Shown: one piece after another, positions 1 to 8,561 of the stretch
Layout of the letters: every line of letters starts with the position of its first letter
How positions within the stretch are numbered: position 1 is the first letter of the stretch
DNA from: Anaerolineae bacterium
Lineage (GTDB): Bacteria; Chloroflexota; Anaerolineae; CG2-30-64-16
Direction of reading: 5' to 3'
Assembly: GCA_026645775.1 (NCBI GenBank)
Contig: JAPKMS010000169.1
Span: 1 to 32,267 of the forward strand
Length of the DNA: 32,267 nucleotides
The notes under the pieces: model-generated
What the model was told of the DNA's origin: nothing
Database searches by the model: none
The model's input: the letters and a program-made list of their open reading frames with translations, nothing else
Translations under genes and position numbers: made by a program

Positions 1-7
1 CTGCTTC

Positions 8-1342
8 CTACTGCCCGATCTCCAGGGTCTGCGTCACGGTCTGCCCGGGCCCGATCTCCACGCCATCCAGCGTTTTGCTCCCGGTGTAGTCAGGCAGCGC
101 CACCTCGATGTCGTACTTGCCCGGCCGCAGCCGCACCGTCGTCGGATTCTCGGTGCGCCAAACGACCCACGTCTGCCGCTGGCCGGCCGGATAGATCACG
201 ATATCCACCTGCGGCGTCGCACCATTCTGCGTGACCGTCAACACCAGAGCGCCGAAGTCGAACACCACATCCTGCGACGCGACGTCATCGGCGGTCACCG
301 TCACACCCTTCAACCACTCCTCGGCCTGGTCGACCTGCACCAGCACATCATAGCTGCCGGGCGCTAACACGAACTGGGCATCCGTCGCCTCAGCGGCGCC
401 CAGCGGCTGGCGCTTGCCGGCGGGGTAGATGGTCACCGTGGCCCGCTCAGGCGGCACGCCGGGGTTGGCGAAGACGCGGATGCGCAGGGTGGTCCGGGGA
501 TCCAATTCGACCTCAGCCGCCTGAGCAGGGGACTCGGCCGGTGCGAGCGCGGCGGCATCGCGGTAGTCCGCCGGCGCCGTGATGGCGAGCGCTGGATCAT
601 CGTAGGCTGAAAACTTCCACCCGGCTTCGAGCCAGGGGGTCGGTTGGCCGTCTGCGCCCGCGAGCAGGAGCATTCCCGCGGCCTGGTAGATGCGATTGTC
701 GGCCGAGACCCAGTAAGTGAGCGTCTGCGTCACGACGAGAGAGGCCAATTGCTCTTCCAAGGCGCCGCGCTCGTCGGTCGTGGCGGCGACCGCAGAAACG
801 CCCGATCGCAGCAGCCGCTGTACGGTTTGGGGCAAAAAAACAGCCTGGACCTTGGTGGTGGGCACGGGCGCGCCGGAGGCGGGATCCGCTTCGCCCGGCG
901 CAGTCTGATCGGCCAGGGGATAGAGGCGCAGCGGCGCAAAAGGCGCCGAGAGGCCATAGCCGGCATCGAACCCGACGCCAGGCCAACGCGTCCACACAGA
1001 CTCGGCCGCGCTGCGCGTAAAGCTTTGCCACGCAGCATCGGCGGACTCCCGGCTCACGATCAGCTCTTCGGCCGCTTCTTCGCCGCGGCGGGATGACTGC
1101 GCCCATGCGCCCTCGCGGTACTGGCCGGTGATCACGGTGGCCGGTTCGTCGGAGGCGCCCGCCGGCCGGAGCGTCACTTCATACCGGAAGGCGGTTGGCA
1201 GTGCCAGCAGATCCTGCTCCACCTGGGGCAAGGCTGTCGGTTCGGCATCACGTCCCGATCCGCAGCCGGTCATCCCGGTCAACAAGGCCAGCAAGAGGGC
1301 CAAAGCCGACCACGACATCCGATTTGGGCGATGATATGACAT
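8..1342 (-). CDS. Lipoprotein with two C-terminal PEGA-like repeats
   Basis: The 444-residue protein starts with a basic n-region, a Leu/Ala-rich core and a lipobox-like MTGC at about residues 24-27, so it should be a lipid-anchored exported protein. Residues about 40-270 resemble the LolA/LprG-type lipoprotein fold by style (a late 'F.AYDDPALAITAPADY' element); this is a weak inference. Residues about 285-444 hold two related beta-rich repeats, each with 'IYPAGxRQ' followed by 'PGxYDxxV', like PEGA surface-layer domains. The start at 1342 has GGAG six bases upstream (reverse strand) and a promoter about 30 bases further up. It is divergent from the MaoC gene. The binding partner or ligand is unknown. 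The gene is complete, with its TAG stop at 8-10. Confidence 0.8.
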   Translation of the reverse strand: MSYHRPNRMSWSALALLLALLTGMTGCGSGRDAEPTALPQVEQDLLALPTAFRYEVTLRPAGASDEPATVITGQYREGAWAQSSRRGEEAAEELIVSRESADAAWQSFTRSAAESVWTRWPGVGFDAGYGLSAPFAPLRLYPLADQTAPGEADPASGAPVPTTKVQAVFLPQTVQRLLRSGVSAVAATTDERGALEEQLASLVVTQTLTYWVSADNRIYQAAGMLLLAGADGQPTPWLEAGWKFSAYDDPALAITAPADYRDAAALAPAESPAQAAEVELDPRTTLRIRVFANPGVPPERATVTIYPAGKRQPLGAAEATDAQFVLAPGSYDVLVQVDQAEEWLKGVTVTADDVASQDVVFDFGALVLTVTQNGATPQVDIVIYPAGQRQTWVVWRTENPTTVRLRPGKYDIEVALPDYTGSKTLDGVEIGPGQTVTQTLEIGQ

Positions 1343-1377
1343 GCTGATCTCCGTTGCGGCACACTCACGATGGGCCG

Positions 1378-1407
1378 ATTATACTCCACGGAGCGCAGTG
1401 GGTGCAA
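1378..1407 (-). promoter_or_regulatory. Sigma-70-type promoter for the lipoprotein gene
   Basis: On the minus strand TTGCAC (1402-1407) and a perfect TATAAT (1378-1383) are 18 bases apart. This predicts a start near 1371 and a 5' leader of about 29 bases before the ATG at 1342. Confidence 0.65.
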
Positions 1408-1441
1408 TCTGGAGCGAGCGGACGCGGGCGCGGCAACCCGA

Positions 1442-1470
1442 TTGACACGTGTAGAGGGTGCGAGTAGAAT
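1442..1470 (+). promoter_or_regulatory. Sigma-70-type promoter for the MaoC gene
   Basis: A consensus TTGACA (1442-1447) is separated by 17 bases from TAGAAT (1465-1470), giving a predicted start near 1477 and a leader of about 70 bases. It is divergent from the lipoprotein promoter in the same 203-base gap. Confidence 0.7.
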
Positions 1471-1545
1471 CACTGGACAGGCAGACGCCGACAAAGCCCC
1501 TGCCTGCCTTGCAGACAATCGAATTTAACGACCGGAGGAACAGAC

Positions 1546-2019
1546 ATGGCCGAGCTTGCAACCCGTCGGGGGCTCTACTTTGAAGAATTCGCTGTGGGTG
1601 ACAGCATCACCACCGCCGCGCGCACCATCACAGAAGCCGATATCGTGAACTTTGCCGCGCTGAGCGGGGATTGGAATTCGATTCACGTCGATGCCGAATA
1701 CGCCAAACAGGGCATGTTCGGCGAGCGCATCGCGCACGGCCTGTTAGGGCTATCCATCGGCGTGGGCCTGGCGGTGCAAATGGGCTTTATCACCGAAACG
1801 GTCATCGCCTTCATGGGCCTGGAATGGAAGTTTCGCGCCGCCATCAAGATCGGTGACACCATCCACGTGCGCGCCGAAGTGACCGAAAAAAAGCCCGTGC
1901 CGAGGCTGGGCGGCGGAGTCGTCACCTTCAACGTCGAAGTGCTCAACCAGCGAGGTGAGACGACGCAAAAAGGCACGTGGACGATGCTGATGAAAATGCA
2001 GGCCCAGCCGGCGGAATAG
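1546..2019 (+). CDS. MaoC family hot-dog dehydratase ((R)-specific enoyl-CoA hydratase-like)
   Basis: A 157-residue single hot-dog domain protein of the MaoC/PhaJ type. The family hydrates trans-2-enoyl-CoA to (R)-3-hydroxyacyl-CoA or acts in related acyl-CoA steps. The catalytic signature is visible around residues 31-65: 'ITEADIVNFAALSGDWNSIHVD' carries the Asp and His of the hydratase 2 motif, followed by 'RIAHGLLGLS'. The start is set by GGAGGA seven to eight bases before the ATG. It is monocistronic behind a good promoter. The length matches single-domain MaoC proteins. The natural acyl substrate cannot be read from the sequence. Confidence 0.9.
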   Translation: MAELATRRGLYFEEFAVGDSITTAARTITEADIVNFAALSGDWNSIHVDAEYAKQGMFGERIAHGLLGLSIGVGLAVQMGFITETVIAFMGLEWKFRAAIKIGDTIHVRAEVTEKKPVPRLGGGVVTFNVEVLNQRGETTQKGTWTMLMKMQAQPAE

Positions 2020-2046
2020 TAACGCGCCCAGCAACGGCGTCAATCA

Positions 2047-2076
2047 TTAGCGCGCGGGCGTGAGCTATGCTACAAT
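2047..2076 (+). promoter_or_regulatory. Extended -10 promoter for holB-ricT
   Basis: TGCTACAAT (2068-2076) is an extended -10 (TGn plus TACAAT). The -35 is poor (TTAGCG, 2047-2052, 18-base spacer), as is usual for extended -10 promoters. The predicted start near 2083 gives a short leader of about 24 bases. Confidence 0.55.
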
Positions 2077-2106
2077 GCTCGCCACCAAAGCCAGATGGAG
2101 AGCTAC

Positions 2107-3093
2107 ATGGCCGCATGGCCGGTCGTTGGACACGAATGGGCACTGGATCTGTTGGCACGAGGGCTGCGCGGGGGCCGGCCCAGCCATGCGTATTTGATCA
2201 CCGGCCCAGCCCAAGTGGGCAAAACGACGGTCGCGCGCGCCTTTGCCCAGGCGTTGGTCTGTGAGCGCCAGACCGGCACACCCTGCGGCGAGTGCAAGAC
2301 TTGCCAGCGCGTCACGCAGGGGCGTTACCCTGACATCCAATTCATCGCTGCCAGCAAAAACAATATCCAGATCGACCAGGTGCGCGCCATCCAGACCGAT
2401 GCAGCGATCGCCCCATTGGAGGGCAAGCACAAGGTTTTTATCATTCGCGAAATTGAGCAAGCGACTGCGCCGGCCGCGAATGCGCTGTTGAAAACCCTCG
2501 AAGAACCGGCGCCGCAAGTGATCCTGCTGCTCACCACCGCGCACCGTGACCGCGTGTTGCCCACCATCATTTCGCGGTGCCAGGTCATCGGCCTGCGTCC
2601 GCTGCCCCTCGCCCAAGTGCAAGAGGCGCTGCAGACGCGCTGGGGTGTCGATGAAGAACGCGCGGCTTTGTTGGCTCGGCTGAGCGCTGGCCGGCTGGGC
2701 TGGGCCGTGGCCGCACACACCACCCCCGAGCTGTGGCTGGCGCGCGCGAAATATCTCGATGACCTGCTGACCCTGATGTCAGCGGGGCATCTGGGCCGGC
2801 TGGCCTACGCCGAGACGCTGAGCCGGAACGGTGACGAGATCGAGCTGGCGCTGGGGCTGTGGGCGGCCTGGTGGCGCGATGTGTTGTTGGTGCAGCGGGG
2901 GCTGCCGCAGGCGCTGCTTAACCTGGACCGCAAGACCCAAGTGTTGCAACAGGCGGACTTGTTTCGGCCGGAACAGGTGACCGGTGCGTTGACCGATTTG
3001 ACGCAAGCGTTGCGCCGGATCAAGGCTAACGTCAACGCGCGCTTGGCACTGGATGTGTTGGTGCTGCGGTTGCCTAAGCCGGCCGTCCTATAG
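2107..3093 (+). CDS. holB: DNA polymerase III delta' subunit
   Basis: This clamp-loader subunit of the replicative polymerase is an AAA+ family protein. The Walker A-like element is 'GPAQVGKTTVARAFAQ' near residue 30. A zinc-binding group 'CGECKTCQ' follows at about residue 60 with an earlier Cys, then 'NALLKTLEEP', the sensor region characteristic of gamma/delta' subunits, near residue 126. The ORF track starts at 2095, but GGAG at 2097-2100 lies six bases before the ATG at 2107, so I use the latter (328 residues). The gene abuts ricT: its TAG stop overlaps the ricT ribosome binding site. The holB-ricT order matches that known from Firmicutes such as Bacillus subtilis (holB-yaaT). Confidence 0.93.
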   Translation: MAAWPVVGHEWALDLLARGLRGGRPSHAYLITGPAQVGKTTVARAFAQALVCERQTGTPCGECKTCQRVTQGRYPDIQFIAASKNNIQIDQVRAIQTDAAIAPLEGKHKVFIIREIEQATAPAANALLKTLEEPAPQVILLLTTAHRDRVLPTIISRCQVIGLRPLPLAQVQEALQTRWGVDEERAALLARLSAGRLGWAVAAHTTPELWLARAKYLDDLLTLMSAGHLGRLAYAETLSRNGDEIELALGLWAAWWRDVLLVQRGLPQALLNLDRKTQVLQQADLFRPEQVTGALTDLTQALRRIKANVNARLALDVLVLRLPKPAVL

Positions 3094-3103
3094 GAGTGAA
3101 TTA

Positions 3104-4105
3104 ATGCCGTCAGTGGTTGGCGTGGCGTTTCGAGCCGTCACCAAAATCTACTATTTCGACCCGACCGGGTTTGAAGACCTGCAGCCGGGTGAATATGTCG
3201 TGGTGGAAACCTCCCGCGGCCGCACCCTCGGCCGCGTGGTCACCGCACCGCGCCCGGTGTCTGAAACTGAGATCAGTGGCACGCTCAAACCGGTCGTGCG
3301 GCGTGCGACTGCCTGGGACATGGTGCAAAATGACCAGATGAACCACAAAGCGCCTGAAGCGTTGCGCATCTGCCAGGAACGCGCGGCCGCCCTGGACATG
3401 GACATCAAGGTCATCAACGTCGAATTCGGTTTCGACGGCAGCAATGCCATCGTCTACTTCACATCTGAGCAGCGGGTTGACTTCAGGAACCTGGTGCACG
3501 AGCTCACCCAGGCCCTCAGAACACGGGTCGAGATGCGACAAGTCGGGGTACGGGATGAAGCCAAGCTGCTCGGCGGGTTCGGCCGGTGCGGCCGCGAGTT
3601 GTGCTGCGCAACCTGGCTGCGTGAGTTCGCCCCGGTCTCGATCAAGATGGCAAAGACGCAGGATCTGCCCTTGAATGCGCCAGAGGTCTCAGGCGTTTGT
3701 GGACGCCTGCTCTGCTGCCTGGCGTATGAAAATGACTTCTACACCGAAGCACGCAAACAGATGCCCCGCGTGAACAGCATTGTGACGACGCCCCAAGGCC
3801 CCGGGAAAGTCCGTCATGTGCACGTCTTGGCCAATTCGATCTCGGTGTTGGTGGAAGGGCCAAATGACACCCGCAGCATCGTCGACATGGCGGTGCCCGA
3901 GCCGGTGTTCGATCTCACGATGCGGCCGTCTGGCAGCGGTTCAGGCCGGTCCCTGGCATCAGAACCCAGCGCGCCGGAAGATGATCGAGCGAAAAGCGGG
4001 GAAGAGAAACCCAATCAGCCCGACACGCCGGACTCGACCCAAACGCCAGACGGCGATTTAGCGCAAAGTGAACGCAAGGCACGCGCACGCCGGAAGAAGC
4101 ATTAG
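3104..4105 (+). CDS. ricT: PSP1 / RicT (YaaT) family protein
   Basis: The protein has 333 residues. The N-terminal two thirds is a PSP1 domain, with 'YYFDPTG', 'VVVETSRGRTLGRVV' and the cysteine clusters 'GRCGRELCC' and 'GVCGRLLCC' at about residues 162 and 202. In B. subtilis RicT is part of the RicA-RicF-RicT (Y-complex) that supports RNase Y-dependent mRNA processing and binds Fe-S clusters; whether the partners exist here is not visible. The C-terminal about 70 residues are a low-complexity, Ser/Pro/Asp-rich, basic-ended tail. The ORF track start at 3053 lies inside holB. AGGAGT seven bases before the ATG at 3104 fixes the start. It is co-transcribed with holB and ends at a strong hairpin. 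Confidence 0.9.
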   Translation: MPSVVGVAFRAVTKIYYFDPTGFEDLQPGEYVVVETSRGRTLGRVVTAPRPVSETEISGTLKPVVRRATAWDMVQNDQMNHKAPEALRICQERAAALDMDIKVINVEFGFDGSNAIVYFTSEQRVDFRNLVHELTQALRTRVEMRQVGVRDEAKLLGGFGRCGRELCCATWLREFAPVSIKMAKTQDLPLNAPEVSGVCGRLLCCLAYENDFYTEARKQMPRVNSIVTTPQGPGKVRHVHVLANSISVLVEGPNDTRSIVDMAVPEPVFDLTMRPSGSGSGRSLASEPSAPEDDRAKSGEEKPNQPDTPDSTQTPDGDLAQSERKARARRKKH

Positions 4106-4116
4106 AGGGGACACAA

Positions 4117-4155
4117 CGCAGCGGGCCGTTCTCAAACGGCCCGCTGCGATTTCTT
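4117..4155 (+). terminator. Rho-independent terminator after ricT
   Basis: A perfect 14-bp inverted repeat (4117-4130 with 4135-4148) with a CTCA loop is followed by ATTTCTT. It lies 12 bases after the ricT stop and between convergent genes, so it may also serve spoVS, although the T tract is better on the + strand. Confidence 0.85.
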
Positions 4156-4186
4156 CCGATCGGTAAGCGAGTCAGGCGACTGCAGC

Positions 4187-4450
4187 TTAGCCCTTTGGTT
4201 CGACAATCAGCTTGACTGCCGTGCGTTCGTTGCCCTCGATCTCGATCTCGACGAACTCCGGCACACACACGATATTGATGCCATCCAATGCCAGGTAGCC
4301 GCGCGCAATGGCTATCGCCTTAACGGCCTGATTGACAGCGCTGGCGCCAATCGCTTGCACTTCCGCATACTGTGAATCGCGCATCACACCGGCGATCGCA
4401 CCGGCAACCGCTGTAGAGCGAGAATGGGCCGAGACCTTGATGACATCCAT
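4187..4450 (-). CDS. spoVS: Stage V sporulation protein S (SpoVS) homologue
   Basis: An 87-residue protein beginning MDVIKVSAHSRS and running through 'AVAGAIAGVMR', 'VQAIGASAVNQAVKAIAIARGYL' and 'PEFVEIEIEGNERTAVKLIVEPKG'. These match SpoVS along its full length; it is an Alba-like small nucleic-acid-binding-type fold. The ORF track begins at 4528, but AGGAGG (4457-4462 on the reverse strand) six bases before the ATG at 4450 sets the true start. In Bacillus it affects septation and sporulation, but homologues are widespread in bacteria that do not form spores, so a regulatory role is more likely here. It is monocistronic, with a leader of about 78 bases. Confidence 0.93.
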   Translation of the reverse strand: MDVIKVSAHSRSTAVAGAIAGVMRDSQYAEVQAIGASAVNQAVKAIAIARGYLALDGINIVCVPEFVEIEIEGNERTAVKLIVEPKG

Positions 4451-4534
4451 GGAGTGCCTCCTGACTGCAAGGAGCCGCAAAGCTAGCGCCCAATGAAACA
4501 CGGCCCTGGAATCATCTGCACAATGCATTTTTGT

Positions 4535-4563
4535 ATTTTACGCGCATTTGGACAAAAAATCAA
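4535..4563 (-). promoter_or_regulatory. Promoter of spoVS
   Basis: On the minus strand TTGATT (4558-4563) and TAAAAT (4535-4540) are exactly 17 bases apart in a markedly AT-rich island (4525-4600). The predicted start is near 4528. I see no convincing promoter in the same gap for the divergent glycosyltransferase at 4659. Confidence 0.65.
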
Positions 4564-4658
4564 TAGGGTCTGCAAACCAATTTGCTCAAAAACACAACCT
4601 TGGCCCTGACCAACGGCAACATAGATCTACCGCCACAAGCTCTTGGAGTTAAGCACGC

Positions 4659-5783
4659 ATGCGAGTCGTGATGGTATCCAAAGCGCTGATCGTAGGATCG
4701 TATCAGCGCAAGCTGGAAGAGTTGGCGCGCCTGGACGACATCGAATTGACGGTCATTGTGCCGTCCGGGTGGCGTGAAGGCCGCGCAATCACGCCGTTGC
4801 ATCGCGCCCACACGGCCGGCTACCGACTGATTGAAGCCCCCCTCGCCTTCAATGGCCAATACCATCTGCATTTTTACCCGACGTTAGGTCGCCTGCTGCG
4901 TTCGCTGCGCCCCGATGTCCTTCACATGGATGAGGAGCCTTATAATCTGGCCACCTGGCTGGCTCTGCGCCAGGGTCGAACCATCGGCAGCCGCAGCCTC
5001 TTTTTCACCTGGCAAAACCTGATCCGGCGCTATCCCTGGCCGTTTCGCGGCTTTGAAATCGCCAACTACCGCATGGCGGCCTATGCGATCGCCGGCAACC
5101 CAACGGCCGAGACCGTCTTGCGCGCCAAAGGCTACACCGGCAAGCTCGCCATCATCCCGCAGTTCGGCGTTGATCCGGACCTGTTCGAGCCGGCAGCGGC
5201 CCAAGTGCCACCGGCCGCACCTGTTGCAGCCGGACGACCCTTCGTGATCGGTTATGCCGGGCGCCTGGTGCCCGAAAAGGGCGTCGATGTGCTCCTGCGC
5301 GCCTGTGCGCTGCTGCCTCAATCCAACTGGACACTGCACTTGTTGGGCAAAGGCCCGGCGCAAGAGCACCTTGCGGCACTGGCGGGCCAATTAGGCATGA
5401 CCGACCGCGTCTTCTTCCTGGGTCATCGGCCATCCACGCAGACCGCCGAAATCTACCGCACCTTCGACGTGCTGGTCCTGCCCTCCGTGAGCTTGCCAAA
5501 CTGGGTGGAGCAATTCGGCCGCGTGCTCATCGAGGCGATGGCCTGCGGTGTTCCGGTCGTCGGCTCGGTGAGCGGTGAGATCCCGTGGGTCATTGGCGAT
5601 GCCGGGGTAATCTTTCCCGAGGGAGACGCGGACGCGCTCAGCCGGGCCCTGGCTGGGCTGGCCGGCGACGCGAGCCGCCGCGCTGAGCTGGCACGCGCAG
5701 GACGGCAGCGCGTGCTGGCACATTTCACCCAGGCCCACATCGCATCTGCGACGGCGCAAGTGTACCGCGCAATGATCGCGTAA
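4659..5783 (+). CDS. GT4 family glycosyltransferase
   Basis: A 374-residue GT-B fold retaining glycosyltransferase. The N-terminal acceptor domain contains 'LRPDVLHMDEEPYNLATW'. The C-terminal Glycos_transf_1 domain starts at 'VIGYAGRLVPEKGVDVLL' (about residue 197) and has the nucleotide-sugar signature 'EQFGRVLIEAMACGVPVV' near residue 284 (E-x7-E). It should act in the cytoplasm on a lipid-linked or protein glycan; donor and acceptor cannot be told. GGAG ten bases upstream supports the ATG at 4659. A gap of 127 bases separates it from the next glycosyltransferase, which is only distantly similar. Confidence 0.88.
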   Translation: MRVVMVSKALIVGSYQRKLEELARLDDIELTVIVPSGWREGRAITPLHRAHTAGYRLIEAPLAFNGQYHLHFYPTLGRLLRSLRPDVLHMDEEPYNLATWLALRQGRTIGSRSLFFTWQNLIRRYPWPFRGFEIANYRMAAYAIAGNPTAETVLRAKGYTGKLAIIPQFGVDPDLFEPAAAQVPPAAPVAAGRPFVIGYAGRLVPEKGVDVLLRACALLPQSNWTLHLLGKGPAQEHLAALAGQLGMTDRVFFLGHRPSTQTAEIYRTFDVLVLPSVSLPNWVEQFGRVLIEAMACGVPVVGSVSGEIPWVIGDAGVIFPEGDADALSRALAGLAGDASRRAELARAGRQRVLAHFTQAHIASATAQVYRAMIA

Positions 5784-5910
5784 CGAATCCCGGCGCCCGT
5801 CGCCTGGCCCCCGGCGCAGACGGCACATCGACTGGCAACTATTGCTGCACAATCGGACCCAAGGTATGCCAGTCGCACTGATTATCGTGATTCGACGGGA
5901 GCATGCTACT

Positions 5911-7125
5911 ATGTTTGGTGTGACGAATCACCTGGAACGCCCCCTATGCGTTGGCCTGAACGCGCACCTGTTGTCCTTGACACAGACCTATCGCGGCGCG
6001 GGCATCAACGGGTACATCTATCAGCTTCTGCGCCACCTGCCGACAGCCCCGACGCAGGGTTCTGCGGCACAAACCGCCCGCGCCGGCCCCGCGGCGTTCC
6101 GCTACATCGCCTACTTACACGAACCAGCCTTTGAGGCGCCCGCCGGCATGCAGGTGGAACGCTCCCGCTGGAATACGCGCAGCCCCTGGCGCCGCATCGT
6201 GTGGGAGCAGACGCGTTTGGCCGCGCGCGCGCGCCAATTGGATCTGCTGCATGGGCTGGCGTTTGTCGCGCCGGTGGCGGCGCGTTGTCCGACCGTCATC
6301 ACCGTGCACGATCTGAGCTTCTTGCGTTTTCCGGACGCGTTTCGCCCGTTCAACCGGGCCTACCTGAGCCTGTTCACCAAGCTGTCCACCCGGCGCGCCG
6401 CTCGAGTAATCGCCGTCTCAGAATCGACCCGCCAGGACGTCATCGCGTTCTGTGGCGTGCCGGCCGAGCGGGTGGTGGTGGTCCCCAACGGGGTGGATGC
6501 CGTGTTCTGCCCAGCTGAGCCGGCCGAGATCGCCAGGTTTCGCGCCCAAAAGGGGTTGCCCGAGCGTTTCATCCTGTTCTTGGGCACATTGGAGCCGCGC
6601 AAAAACCTGGTGCGCCTGCTGGAGGCCTATGCACAGTGGCGCCGGACGGCGGATCAGACCGTCAAGTTGGTGCTTGCGGGCGGCAAGGGCTGGTACTACG
6701 ACACCATTTTCGCGCGGGTGGCCGAGTTGGGGCTGGTGGACGATGTGTTCTTTCCGGGCTATGTGCCAGTGGAAGAATTGCCCTGGTGGTACCGCGCCGC
6801 CGAATTATTCGTCTATCCTTCGCTGTTTGAAGGATTTGGGTTGCCCGTGCTGGAGGCAATGGCGTGCGGCACGCCGGTCATCACGGCTCGCGCATCTTCG
6901 CTGCCTGAGGTTGCAGGGGATGCAGCGGTGCTGGTGGACCCGAAACGATCCGATGAACTGGCTGCCGCGATGAATGACTTACTGAACGACAGAATCCAAC
7001 GCGCCGCCCTCCGTGCGGCGGGGCTGGCACGTGCCGCGCACTTTTCTTGGGCACATACGGCCACGGCTACGGCCGAGGTCTATCGGGATGTGCTGGCAGT
7101 GAGCGGCCGGGGAGGTAGGGGGTGA
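5911..7125 (+). CDS. GT4 family glycosyltransferase (mannosyltransferase-like)
   Basis: A GT-B glycosyltransferase, 404 residues from the ATG at 5911. Conserved elements are '[10 protein letters not shown]' near the N-terminus, '[14 protein letters not shown]', 'VVPNGVD', '[20 protein letters not shown]' and the donor site '[18 protein letters not shown]' at about residue 306. The ORF track starts at a TTG (5842). GGGAG (5897-5901) nine bases before the ATG at 5911 favours that start. A -10-like TGCTACTAT (5904-5912) overlaps this ATG, so a leaderless GTG start at 5920 is an alternative. The stop overlaps the next gene's GTG by four bases, implying translational coupling and a shared exopolysaccharide pathway. 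Confidence 0.88.
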   Translation: MFGVTNHLERPLCVGLNAHLLSLTQTYRGAGINGYIYQLLRHLPTAPTQGSAAQTARAGPAAFRYIAYLHEPAFEAPAGMQVERSRWNTRSPWRRIVWEQTRLAARARQLDLLHGLAFVAPVAARCPTVITVHDLSFLRFPDAFRPFNRAYLSLFTKLSTRRAARVIAVSESTRQDVIAFCGVPAERVVVVPNGVDAVFCPAEPAEIARFRAQKGLPERFILFLGTLEPRKNLVRLLEAYAQWRRTADQTVKLVLAGGKGWYYDTIFARVAELGLVDDVFFPGYVPVEELPWWYRAAELFVYPSLFEGFGLPVLEAMACGTPVITARASSLPEVAGDAAVLVDPKRSDELAAAMNDLLNDRIQRAALRAAGLARAAHFSWAHTATATAEVYRDVLAVSGRGGRG

Positions 7126-8549
7126 AACGAGATGTGCGACGCTGGATGCCGTGGGTGACCTTGATCGTTGATATTCTGTTGATCAACGTGGCGTTCATGG
7201 TTGCCTACTGGCTGCGCTACAGCCTGCAGCTCTTCCGCTCGGTGGATCCGGCGAACAATGTGCCCTACATGGTGTACCTGCCGTTAGTGGGCCTGCTGAC
7301 CGTCGTGCTGGTTTTATCGAACCGCCGCGAGGGTGCTTACGATGTTCGCCGCGGCCACCCGCTGGTCGACGAGATTTATGGCGTCATTAACGCGACGACC
7401 ACGGCAATTATGCTCCTGGTCGTCCTCGTCTTCTTCTATCGGCGCCTGTTTTATTCTCGCATCATCTTCATTTACGCCGGCCTGATGATCGTGCTGTTGC
7501 TGGGCCTGGCGCGCATCGTACGGAACGCGGTGCTCTCGCGACTGCGGCAGGCAGGCCAGGGGGTCGATCGCGTGTTGATCATCGGCGCAGGCGAAACCGG
7601 GCGCACTGTCATCCGCAATCTCATCGCGCAACCCGATCTGGGCTACCGCGTGATCGGCTTCCTGGATGACGACCCGCTGAAAAGCACAACCGATCTCGGC
7701 CCGATCAAGGCGCTGGGGGCCATCGACAACCTCCCGGAAGCGATCCGCGAGAACATGATCGACCAGGTGATCATCACGCTGCCCTGGCAGTATCATCGCA
7801 AGGTGGTGCGGCTGGTGATCGATTCCGAACAGGCCGGCGTCCGGGCGCGCGTCGTGCCTGACATGTTCCAGCTCAGCATGGGCGGAGCTGATATTGAAGA
7901 CCTCAACGGCATCCCGCTGATCAGCGTCAAGGAAACCACCCTGACCGGCTGGAATCTAACCCTCAAGCGCGCGGTGGATCTTGCGCTGGCGGCGCTGGCC
8001 GTCACACTGCTGGCGCCGTTGTGGCTGGTGGTCGCACTTGCGATCAAGCTGGACTCTCCGGGCCCGGTCTTCTTCCGACAACCGCGCGCCGGGCGTTTGG
8101 GCAAGCCGTTCACCGTCTACAAATTCCGATCGATGTATCAGGATGCTGAAGCCCAGTTGGAGAAACTGCGCCAGAAAAATGAAGCCGCCGGGCCGATGTT
8201 CAAAATCCGCGAGGATCCCCGCCGCACGCGCGTGGGTCGGTTTATCCGCAAAACCAGCATCGACGAGCTGCCTCAGCTTATCAACGTGTTACGCGGCGAG
8301 ATGAGTTGGGTGGGCCCACGCCCGGCGCTGCTCAGCGAAGTCGCCCAGTACCAAGACTGGCACCGCAAACGGCTGGAAGTCCAGCCGGGCATGACCGGCC
8401 TCTGGCAGGTCAGCGGCCGCAGCGATCTCACCTTCGACGAAATGGTGATGTTGGATATCTACTACGCCGAGAACTGGTCATTGGGGCTGGATATCCAGAT
8501 CATGTTGCGCACCGTACCCCAAGTCCTTTTCGGTGACGGCGCCTATTAG
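7122..8549 (+). CDS. Exopolysaccharide polyprenyl glycosylphosphotransferase (WbaP/WcaJ type)
   Basis: This 475-residue membrane enzyme should transfer a sugar-1-phosphate from a UDP-sugar to undecaprenyl phosphate, the first step of a lipid-linked glycan. About four N-terminal membrane segments (residues 10-130) lead into a CoA-binding-like Rossmann domain ('VLIIGAGETGRTVIRNL', near residue 148). One more hydrophobic segment (about 285-306) precedes the bacterial sugar transferase domain: 'SPGPVFFRQPRAG', 'VYKFRSMYQDAE', 'RKTSIDELPQLINVLRGEMSWVGPRP' and 'QPGMTGLWQVSGRS'. It starts at a GTG overlapping the previous stop (GTGA), with GGAGGT about six bases upstream. Length and domain order are typical of the long WbaP type. 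The sugar specificity is unknown. Confidence 0.92.
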   Translation: MKRDVRRWMPWVTLIVDILLINVAFMVAYWLRYSLQLFRSVDPANNVPYMVYLPLVGLLTVVLVLSNRREGAYDVRRGHPLVDEIYGVINATTTAIMLLVVLVFFYRRLFYSRIIFIYAGLMIVLLLGLARIVRNAVLSRLRQAGQGVDRVLIIGAGETGRTVIRNLIAQPDLGYRVIGFLDDDPLKSTTDLGPIKALGAIDNLPEAIRENMIDQVIITLPWQYHRKVVRLVIDSEQAGVRARVVPDMFQLSMGGADIEDLNGIPLISVKETTLTGWNLTLKRAVDLALAALAVTLLAPLWLVVALAIKLDSPGPVFFRQPRAGRLGKPFTVYKFRSMYQDAEAQLEKLRQKNEAAGPMFKIREDPRRTRVGRFIRKTSIDELPQLINVLRGEMSWVGPRPALLSEVAQYQDWHRKRLEVQPGMTGLWQVSGRSDLTFDEMVMLDIYYAENWSLGLDIQIMLRTVPQVLFGDGAY

Positions 8550-8561
8550 AGGATGTCTGCC

